From NCBI RefSeq assembly GCF_000383595.1, contig NZ_KB911581.1, forward strand, positions 2,013,342-2,077,341: a stretch of 64,000 bases of DNA, read 5' to 3'. The translations under genes and the position numbers were made by a program. Shown piece by piece: positions 57,876 through 64,000 of this stretch (its first letter is position 1; each line of letters starts with the position of its first letter). The DNA is from Streptomyces bottropensis ATCC 25435. Its GTDB lineage: Bacteria; Actinomycetota; Actinomycetes; Streptomycetales; Streptomycetaceae. Below the pieces are notes generated by a model. The model worked only from the letters and a program-made list of their open reading frames with translations, had not been told where the DNA came from and did not search any database.

Positions 57876-58628
57876 ATGGCAACACGCACCCGCACCCGCA
57901 CCCGCACCCGCACCCTGGGCCGGATCGGCAAGGTCCTGCTGGCCCCCGCCCTCGCCCTCGGTGTCACCGTCGGTCTCGCCTCCGCCCCCGCCTCGGCCGC
58001 CGTCTGGAACTCCTGCGACCGGTGGGGCAACACGAGCCTGGGCGGCTACACCCTCTACAACAACATCTGGGGCTCCGGCGCCGGCAGCCAGTGCGTCTGG
58101 GCCAACTCCGGTACCAACTGGGGGGTCTGGGCCGACCATCCCAACACCGGCGGCATCAAGTCGTACCCCAACTCCAAGAAGGTGATCAACAAGTCGATCA
58201 CCTCGCTCGGCTCGCTCAACAGCAGCTACAACGTCACGGTCCCGTCCTCGGGCGCGTACAACACCTCGTACGACGTCTGGGACACGGACCACGACTACGA
58301 GATCATGCTCTGGGTCAACTACAACGGCGCCGTCGGTGCCCTCGGCAGCTTCCAGCAGAGCGTGACGGTCGGCGGCCACAGCTGGAACGTCTACAAGGGC
58401 CGGGCCTACCGGTCCGACGGCACGTACTGGGACGTCATCTCGTTCCTGCGCACCTCGGACTCGACCTCCGGCACCGTCCAGATCCTCCCCGTCCTGAAGT
58501 GGATCAAGGACACCAAGGGCTGGATGGGCAACGAGACCATCGGCGACGTGCAGTTCGGCTTCGAGGTCACCTCGTCCTCCGGCGGCTTGAACTTCACCAC
58601 CAACAACCTGACGGTCAGCAGCAGTTGA
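57876..58628 (+). CDS. GH12 endo-beta-1,4-glucanase / xyloglucanase, secreted
   Basis: A 250-residue secreted enzyme. The signal peptide (residues 1-41, cleaved near ASA) has an unusual n-region of five Thr-Arg repeats (ATRTRTRTRTRTL). The GH12 core carries the nucleophile Glu142 in DYEIMLWVNY and acid/base Glu230 in VQFGFEV. No binding module is present. GH12 members include cellulases and xyloglucan-specific endoglucanases; the neighbouring GH74 and GH42 favour the second. ATG at 57876 follows AGGAA. It is 130 bases after GH42 and may have its own promoter. Confidence 0.92.
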   Translation: MATRTRTRTRTRTLGRIGKVLLAPALALGVTVGLASAPASAAVWNSCDRWGNTSLGGYTLYNNIWGSGAGSQCVWANSGTNWGVWADHPNTGGIKSYPNSKKVINKSITSLGSLNSSYNVTVPSSGAYNTSYDVWDTDHDYEIMLWVNYNGAVGALGSFQQSVTVGGHSWNVYKGRAYRSDGTYWDVISFLRTSDSTSGTVQILPVLKWIKDTKGWMGNETIGDVQFGFEVTSSSGGLNFTTNNLTVSSS

Positions 58629-58703
58629 CGTCTGTCCCGGCAGTGATCCGCAGGTGAGACCGGGCCGGTGCCGTACCCCACGCGGCACCGGCTCGGGTCC
58701 GTC

Positions 58704-60938
58704 CTACGCCCGCGCCCCGCCCTGCGCCGTCAGCCGGAGCAGCAGCACCCCGGGGGCGCGCGGCACCGTCACCCGCAGGGCGCCGGCACCCGGTTCCCAG
58801 ACGGCCTTCGCCCGCGTCCGCGCGATCGACGGATGCAGGATCTCCACCCGGACCGGGGTGCCCGGCTCCGCCAAATGCGCCACGGGCAGCCGCACCTCCT
58901 GCGCCCCGCCCCTGCGCCACACGGAGACGTACGCCGGTCCGCCCGGCCCGGGCGCCCGCAGTCCCAGCGCCAGCCACTCGTCCGTCCACCCCGGCAGACC
59001 GAGCGGCCAGAAGGGCACCGCGCGGGCCAGGTCCCCGCGGATCGCCTTGTACGTGTCCACCGCATCGCGCACGAGGCCGAGTTGCTGTTCCGTCATGCGG
59101 TCGAGATGGCCCGACAGATGGATGCGGCCGAGGAGGGCGCCACCCAGGGTGAAGGCGATCAGGGCGTCGTCGTGCTCGGGCTGCGGGTAGGCCCACACGG
59201 CACCCTGTTCCGGCGGCACCGCCGTGGGCGCGGCGGCGGCGATCGAGGGGTAGCGGAGGGGATCCTGCTGGTCGCTGGTCGACTGGAGCTGCGACACGGC
59301 CAGGGTGGCGCCGTCCATCCGCATCCCGCCGGAGGCGCAGTTCTCGACGACCAGGTGCGCGTGGCGGTCCAGCACGTCGGAGAGCCAGTCCAGGTAGGCC
59401 CGGGTGTGACCCAGGAGGCCGGCGCCGGGGGAGAGGTCGCCGGCGGCGGTGGTGCCGGGGTCGATCACGATGTTGTAGTCGAGCTTGAGGTAGCCCACGC
59501 CCCAGTCGCCGACCAGGCGGTCCACCGTCCTGTCGAGGTGCGCGCGGGCGGCCGGGTGGCGCAGGTCGAGCTGGTGACGGCCCTGTTCGGTCAGCCGCAC
59601 CCCGTCCCGCTGGAAGAACGCCTCCGGCGGCAGTTCGGCCGCGACCGGGCTGCGTACGCCGACGACCTCGGGCTCCAGCCACAGCCCGGGCACCATGCCG
59701 CGCTCGCGGATCCGGTCCAGGACGGCCCGGATGCCGGCGCCCGGGAAACGGCGCGCCGACGGCAGCCATTCGCCCACGCCGTCCCACCAGCCGCCGTCCA
59801 CCGAGTCGTCGTACCAGCCGGAGTCGATGCAGAAGTACTCCGCGCCCACACCCGCCGCCGCGTCGACCAGCGGCAGCAGCTTCGCGGTGGTGGGGTCTCC
59901 CATCAGGGTGTTCATGTAGTCGTTGAACACCACCGGCAGCGCCACGTGGTCCGCGTGCGGCCGCCGGACGGCCCGCCGGTACGAGGTCAGCGCACCCAGG
60001 GCCTCGTCGAGCGCGGGGCCGGGCCCGGCCCCGGTGGCCGCACCGGCATCCACCCCCAGGGCCAGTGCCACCGGCACCGTGGTGAACTCCTCCCCCCGCC
60101 CCAGCCGCACCCGCCACTGGTGCTCGGCGTCGGTCGGGCCGTTCAGGGCGAGGTAGGTGCCGTGTGCGCGTTCCCCCAGGTCCCAGCGCCAGCCGGCCGG
60201 TGACTCCACCTGCCAGACCCATGCCCGGCCGCCGTCACCCCGTTCCGTGAGCGCCCCCATCGGCAGATGCCCGTCACTGGGCCAGCTACCCCGCCCGGTG
60301 AGGGCGAGCGCCGCCCGGCTGTCGTGCTGATGGACGTCGACGCTGATGTCCGCGACGGTCGCCCGCAGCGGCTCGGCGTACCAACGGCACTCCGCAAGCC
60401 AGTCGTTGCGAGCGCGGTGCACGTCGAGGAGGTCGGGGGAGGGGAGGCCGCCGATGAGCAGGCTGCTGACGGACTGGACGACCAGGGGCTCGGTGCCGTC
60501 GTTGCGAAGGCGTACCCGGGACCGGAGCACGGCGACCCCGGCGGGGGAGGACAGCTCGACGAACGCGGTCAACCCGCAGGCGGGATCGTGGAGTTCGATC
60601 GTCAGCCACTCCCAGCCACCGTCACCCTCCCCCTCCCCACCGCAGCGGTGCCCCCGGTACGCCAGTCGCGCACCGAACGCCGTACCGGTGAAGCGCGGCC
60701 CGGACCACCCGCTGCCGTGCCCGAACGCGGTCAACTCGACCAGGGGGAGCGCGACTTCGGCGTCGACGGTGTCACCGAAGGGACCGAGCCGGACCAGCCG
60801 CAGCGTACCGTCGGCGGCCGTCGCGAACCTCGTCCCGATCGCTGGGTGACCCCAGGCGAAGCCGTCCCCGACGCCGTCGGCACCCCGCGCGCCGCCCGTC
60901 CGCCCGCTTCCGCCGAAGTCGCCCGCACCCGAGTCCAC
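58704..60938 (-). CDS. GH36 alpha-galactosidase (cytoplasmic)
   Basis: A 744-residue GH36 enzyme: an N-terminal beta-supersandwich, then the catalytic TIM barrel with YFCIDSGWYDD, the nucleophile Asp487 in YLKLDYN, ENCASGGMRMDGA and the probable acid/base Asp556 in STSDQQDP, and a C-terminal beta domain. No signal peptide. The start is GTG 60938 behind AGAGGAAG. It diverges from the lacI-like gene, and two operators lie between. It would release galactose from imported raffinose-family or galactomannan oligosaccharides. Confidence 0.93.
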   Translation of the reverse strand: MDSGAGDFGGSGRTGGARGADGVGDGFAWGHPAIGTRFATAADGTLRLVRLGPFGDTVDAEVALPLVELTAFGHGSGWSGPRFTGTAFGARLAYRGHRCGGEGEGDGGWEWLTIELHDPACGLTAFVELSSPAGVAVLRSRVRLRNDGTEPLVVQSVSSLLIGGLPSPDLLDVHRARNDWLAECRWYAEPLRATVADISVDVHQHDSRAALALTGRGSWPSDGHLPMGALTERGDGGRAWVWQVESPAGWRWDLGERAHGTYLALNGPTDAEHQWRVRLGRGEEFTTVPVALALGVDAGAATGAGPGPALDEALGALTSYRRAVRRPHADHVALPVVFNDYMNTLMGDPTTAKLLPLVDAAAGVGAEYFCIDSGWYDDSVDGGWWDGVGEWLPSARRFPGAGIRAVLDRIRERGMVPGLWLEPEVVGVRSPVAAELPPEAFFQRDGVRLTEQGRHQLDLRHPAARAHLDRTVDRLVGDWGVGYLKLDYNIVIDPGTTAAGDLSPGAGLLGHTRAYLDWLSDVLDRHAHLVVENCASGGMRMDGATLAVSQLQSTSDQQDPLRYPSIAAAAPTAVPPEQGAVWAYPQPEHDDALIAFTLGGALLGRIHLSGHLDRMTEQQLGLVRDAVDTYKAIRGDLARAVPFWPLGLPGWTDEWLALGLRAPGPGGPAYVSVWRRGGAQEVRLPVAHLAEPGTPVRVEILHPSIARTRAKAVWEPGAGALRVTVPRAPGVLLLRLTAQGGARA

Positions 60939-61008
60939 GTCGCTTCCTCTCCTCAGCCGTCACTTCGCCACTCGCCACGTTCTCCGGCACGTTCTTTGTT
61001 ACGTTCTC

Positions 61009-61037
61009 TTGACGACGCATGTGTGACCGGTCACAAT
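61009..61037 (+). promoter_or_regulatory. Promoter of the lacI-like gene, probably giving a leaderless transcript
   Basis: TTGACG (61009-61014) and CACAAT (61032-61037) are separated by 17 bases. The predicted transcription start falls at about 61043-61045, on the ATG at 61044, and no ribosome binding site precedes that ATG. The operator at 61022-61035 covers the spacer and part of the -10. Confidence 0.6.
61022..61035. promoter_or_regulatory. LacI-family operator O1
   Basis: TGTGACCGGTCACA is a perfect 14-bp palindrome between the -35 and -10 of the lacI-like gene and upstream of the divergent GH36 gene. An identical copy starts 27 bases further on. Confidence 0.85.
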
Positions 61038-61043
61038 CTTGGC

Positions 61044-62084
61044 ATGAATGTGACCGGTCACACAAGCCGCCCGGCAAGCATCCGGGACGTCGCGACCGCC
61101 GCCGGAGTCTCGTACCAGACCGTCTCCCGGGTGATCAACAATCACCCCAGCGTCAAGCACACGACGCGCGAGAGGGTGCAGGCCGCCATCGACGAGCTGG
61201 GGTTCCGGCGCAACGCCACCGCACACGCCCTGGCCAGCGGGCGCACCCGGGCCGTGACCGTGCTGACCGCCAACACCACGCACTACGGCTATGCCTCGAT
61301 CCTCCAGGGCATCGAGGAGGCGGCGCGGGCGGCGTCGTACGCGGTCGGGATCGGTGTGCTGGAGTCGGCGGACGAGGCCGCGGTCGCCGCCGAGGTGCAG
61401 CGGGCGGCGGACGCGGGCGGTGGACTCGTCGTGATCGCCTACGATCCGGCCGGTGTGGCGGCTCTCGGCGCGGTCCCCGCCGCGCTGCCGGTCGTCGGCG
61501 TCGTCGAGACCCCCGCGACCCCGCCCGGCGGCGACCGCCCCTGGGTGTGGACCGACGACCGCCAGGCCGCCTACGAGGCGACCCGTCACCTGCTCTCCCT
61601 CGGCCACGAGACCGTGCACTACGTCGCGATCCCCTCCAGCACCCGCAGGACCAGCGCGGCCCGCACCACCGGCTGGCGGCAGGCGCTCCAGGAGGCCGGG
61701 GCGCCGGAACCCCGCCCGCTGCAGGGGAGTTGGGGCCCGGCGGGCGGCCACGCGGCCGGGCTCGAACTGGCCAAGGACCCGGCGGTCACCGCGGTCCTGT
61801 GCGGCAACGACGACCTCGCGCTCGGTGTGCTGCGCGCGCTGCACGAGTCCGGGCGCTCCGTACCGGGCGAGGTGAGCGTCACCGGGTTCGACGACGCCCC
61901 GCACTCCGCCTATCTGACCCCGTCCCTGACGACCGTACGCCTGGACTTCACCGGCCTCGGGCGGGCCGCGTTCGCCCTGCTGCACGGGGTCCTGGAGGCG
62001 TCCGCGCAGATCGCCCCGCACCCGGTCTCCGTACCGGAACTGGTGGTGCGGGAGAGCGCGGGCCCGCCGCCGGCCAAGCCCTGA
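61044..62084 (+). CDS. LacI-family transcriptional regulator
   Basis: A 346-residue repressor. The LacI helix-turn-helix and hinge are at residues ~11-60 (SIRDVATAAGVSYQTVSRVI, NNHPSVKHTTRERV), followed by the periplasmic-binding-protein-like sensor domain (AVTVLTANTTHYGYASILQG, DDRQAAYEATRHLLSLGHET, VLCGNDDLALGVLRALHESG, VTGFDDAPHSAYLTPSLTTV). ATG at 61044 is the start: it coincides with the predicted transcription start. One palindromic operator precedes the gene and another overlaps codons 2-7. It probably senses a galactoside and controls GH36, itself and the importer at 62178. Confidence 0.93.
   Translation: MNVTGHTSRPASIRDVATAAGVSYQTVSRVINNHPSVKHTTRERVQAAIDELGFRRNATAHALASGRTRAVTVLTANTTHYGYASILQGIEEAARAASYAVGIGVLESADEAAVAAEVQRAADAGGGLVVIAYDPAGVAALGAVPAALPVVGVVETPATPPGGDRPWVWTDDRQAAYEATRHLLSLGHETVHYVAIPSSTRRTSAARTTGWRQALQEAGAPEPRPLQGSWGPAGGHAAGLELAKDPAVTAVLCGNDDLALGVLRALHESGRSVPGEVSVTGFDDAPHSAYLTPSLTTVRLDFTGLGRAAFALLHGVLEASAQIAPHPVSVPELVVRESAGPPPAKP
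61049..61062. promoter_or_regulatory. LacI-family operator O2, inside the 5' coding region
   Basis: A second perfect TGTGACCGGTCACA overlaps codons 2-7 of the lacI-like gene. Its centre is 27 bases from that of O1, so the two sites are about two and a half helical turns apart. Confidence 0.85.
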
Positions 62085-62177
62085 ACACCTCGGACCACCT
62101 CCTCCACCCGGCCGCTCACCGCTGCTCCGCATCCTGCTCTGTCCTGCCCTGAACCATCTGTTCTCGAAAGGCGCGCG

Positions 62178-63506
62178 ATGAAGACAAGAGCTCTCCCCAC
62201 GCTGGCCCTCATATGCGCCCTCGGCCTGGCCGCCACGGCGTGCAGCGATCCCACGGCGGGGACCTCCGGCGCGGAGAAGGACACCGGGCGGACGGCCGTC
62301 GACCCGACCGCCCGACTCGACGGCGTGAAACTGACGATGTGGACCGCGCAGAACACGGTCGACGCACCCCGGCAGGTCATCGACGCCTTCGAGAAGGCCA
62401 CCGGCGCCGAGGTCGAGACCCAGCCGGTCCCGGACCCCTACGAGTCGAACGTGCCGACCAGGCTGGCCTCCGGCGACCGCCCCGACCTGATGTTCTGGCA
62501 GCCGTCCATCTCCACGCTCCCCTTCGTCCAGCCGAGCCAGAACCTGCTCACCCTCGACGGCGAGCCCTGGGTGTCCAAGCTCGGCGACACGGAGAAGTCG
62601 CTCGGCGTCATCGACGGCAAGCGGTACGCGGCGATCGTCACCAGCCCCGCGATGCTCGGCGTCTACTACAACAAGGACGTCTTCCGGCAGGCCGGCATCG
62701 CCGAGAAGGACTTCCCGAAGTCGTACGACGAACTGCTCGCCCTCGGCCACAAGGTCGTCGACGACACGGACGCGGCCGCCTTCTACGAGGCCGGCGGCGA
62801 CAAGTGGCCCCTCCAGTGGCAGATGCAGGTGCAGCTCACCGACCTCGACAAGCAGTGGTGGGCGGGCCTGAACGAGAACAAGGAGAAGTGGACCGACCCG
62901 GTCGTCGTCGGCGCGATCAAGAAGTACAAGGACAAGCTGCTCGACGCCGGGCTCGCCCAGAAGAACCACCGGACGGGCACCTTCACCGGGCAGGCCGACG
63001 CGCTGTGGAAGGGCGAGGCCGGCATGGTCCTCAACGTCACCTCCTTCCAGAGCCAGTTGCAGGCCAGGTACTCCACCGCGGACATCGACAAGAAGATCGG
63101 CTGGTTCCCGATCGCCAACTCGTCCGCCACCGGCCTGTACTCGCCCGACCAGACCAACGGTGTCGTCGCGTTCAGGACCGGTGACGAGCAGCGGCAGAAC
63201 GCGGCCCGGCAGTTCCTCGCCTTCTGGCTCGGACCCGACTACCCCGACTACATCAAGGCGATGAAGATCCCGTCCGTGCAGCCCTCCGTGCCCACCCCGG
63301 ACGGCCTCCCCGAGGCATCGAAGGCCCAGGTCGAGGCCCTGCCCACGGCCATCGGCGTCTTCCAGGCCAAGGCGATCGTCGCCCCGGACACCCACCTCTA
63401 CCTCGCCGACATGATCTTCGGGAAGAAGAGCCCGCGGCAGGTCGCCCAGGCCATCCAGGACCAGTTCGCGCAGGTGGCCAAGGCCCAGGGCGCGCCCGGC
63501 TTCTAG
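62178..63506 (+). CDS. Sugar ABC transporter substrate-binding lipoprotein
   Basis: A 442-residue family-1 binding protein with a lipoprotein signal (LAATACSD, lipidated Cys22). The mature part has KLTMWTAQNTVDAPRQVIDA, RPDLMFWQPSISTLPFV, LGVYYNKDVFRQAGI and NVTSFQSQLQARYSTADI, typical of CUT1 sugar-binding proteins. ATG at 62178 follows GAAAGG. It lies 93 bases after the lacI-like gene and 39 bases before a permease gene. Galactoside ligands (raffinose or melibiose type) are inferred from GH36 next door. Confidence 0.9.
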   Translation: MKTRALPTLALICALGLAATACSDPTAGTSGAEKDTGRTAVDPTARLDGVKLTMWTAQNTVDAPRQVIDAFEKATGAEVETQPVPDPYESNVPTRLASGDRPDLMFWQPSISTLPFVQPSQNLLTLDGEPWVSKLGDTEKSLGVIDGKRYAAIVTSPAMLGVYYNKDVFRQAGIAEKDFPKSYDELLALGHKVVDDTDAAAFYEAGGDKWPLQWQMQVQLTDLDKQWWAGLNENKEKWTDPVVVGAIKKYKDKLLDAGLAQKNHRTGTFTGQADALWKGEAGMVLNVTSFQSQLQARYSTADIDKKIGWFPIANSSATGLYSPDQTNGVVAFRTGDEQRQNAARQFLAFWLGPDYPDYIKAMKIPSVQPSVPTPDGLPEASKAQVEALPTAIGVFQAKAIVAPDTHLYLADMIFGKKSPRQVAQAIQDQFAQVAKAQGAPGF

Positions 63507-63545
63507 CGGAGGAGAGGCAGGGCGAGGAGGAGGCAGGGCTTTCCG

Positions 63546-64000
63546 ATGGCGGACACGGCCGTACGCAGACGCAAACAGGCACCCACGAGAAGCGAACCCC
63601 GGCGGGTGGGGCGGCTGCCCCGCGCGGCCGTGCACCACCCCTGGTGGTTCGCGCTCCCCGCGATCGTCGTCTTCGCGGGCTTCTTCCTGGTGCCCAACCT
63701 GCTCAACTTCTACTACCCGTTCACCGACTGGTCCTCGTACCACCCGGACATCGCCTTCACGGGCCTCGACAACTTCACGACCATCGCCGACGACGGCACC
63801 CTCGTCCGCGCGATCCGCACGACCCTGCTCTACGCGTTGCTCGCGGCCGTCTTCCAGAACGGCTTCGGACTGGTGCTGGCGCTGCTGCTGGAGGACGACA
63901 CCCGCTTCAACCGGTTCTTCCGCGCCGTCTTCTTCCTGCCGGTGCTCATCTCGGCCCTCGCCACCGGTTACGTCTTCCAGGCGCTCCTGAACCAGGACGG
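63546..64000 (+). CDS. Sugar ABC transporter permease, N-terminal part (3' truncated by window edge)
   Basis: The frame opened by ATG 63546 runs to the window end without a stop, giving 151 residues. A basic lead (RRRKQAPTRSEPRRVGR) is followed by a first helix (PWWFALPAIVVFAGFFLVPN), the periplasmic FTDWSSYHPDIAFTGLDNFT, and further helices (LLYALLAAVFQNGFGLVLAL, FFRAVFFLPVLISALATGYV). This is the MalF/UgpA-type permease pattern. It belongs with the binding protein upstream. Confidence 0.9.
   Translation, partial: MADTAVRRRKQAPTRSEPRRVGRLPRAAVHHPWWFALPAIVVFAGFFLVPNLLNFYYPFTDWSSYHPDIAFTGLDNFTTIADDGTLVRAIRTTLLYALLAAVFQNGFGLVLALLLEDDTRFNRFFRAVFFLPVLISALATGYVFQALLNQD

Overview
The window is chromosomal DNA of a Streptomyces species. 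The evidence is very GC-rich sequence with strong third-position GC in every convincing gene, the sporulation sigma factor gene whiG beside dprA and the rpsB-tsf-pyrH-frr-cdsA core cluster, many GTG starts, and twin-arginine and LAxTG-type export signals. As far as I recall, the order of the left half matches the whiG region of the S. coelicolor and S. avermitilis chromosomes. I saw no rRNA, tRNA, CRISPR array or insertion sequence.

Layout. (1) 1-9551 is housekeeping: the dprA 3' end, whiG with a BldD-box-like site upstream, a TetR regulator, an M23 peptidase, rpsB, tsf, pyrH, frr, cdsA and rlmN. (2) 9670-13675 is a thiamine (or precursor) importer, thiB-thiP-thiQ, behind a TPP riboswitch and a strong terminator-like hairpin. 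(3) 13765-18688 holds a sortase-anchored protein, a LOG-family protein, a VOC-family protein and a two-gene ABC transporter. (4) 18939-22448 and 29788-46165 hold polyamine/GABA catabolism genes: two class III aminotransferases, an Lrp/AsnC regulator, three aldehyde dehydrogenases, a potDABC importer with an attached FAD amine oxidase, and a PucR regulator. They are interleaved with YceI, a membrane-tethered ECF sigma factor, a GDPD, an adenosine-deaminase-family enzyme that is probably the aminodeoxyfutalosine deaminase of menaquinone synthesis, a NADAR protein, a PAP2 phosphatase and a stand-alone VirD4/TraG-like ATPase. (5) 46323-64000 is a glycan-use region: GH3, an oligosaccharide ABC importer, a Tat-exported GH74, GH42, a secreted GH12, GH36, a LacI regulator and a second sugar importer that runs off the end.

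How they work together. The glycan region reads as a degradative pathway. Exported GH74 and GH12 would cut a beta-1,4-glucan, most likely xyloglucan. A lipoprotein-dependent importer would take up the oligosaccharides. Cytoplasmic GH3 and GH42 would finish hydrolysis. Two identical palindromes flank the divergent GH3/importer promoters. A separate palindrome pair sits on the GH36/LacI promoters. In the polyamine region, import (potDABC), oxidation or transamination of amines, aldehyde oxidation and GABA transamination (gabT) are all encoded, while gamma-glutamylpolyamine synthetase and the gamma-Glu-GABA hydrolase are not in the window.

Observations I rate highest: the candidate xyloglucan-utilisation locus; an ECF sigma factor fused to an HxxxCxxC zinc motif, a membrane segment and an extracytoplasmic domain; an apparently orphan Zur-box promoter that fires only into a terminator; the solo VirD4-like ATPase; and a probably leaderless lacI gene with two operators around its start.
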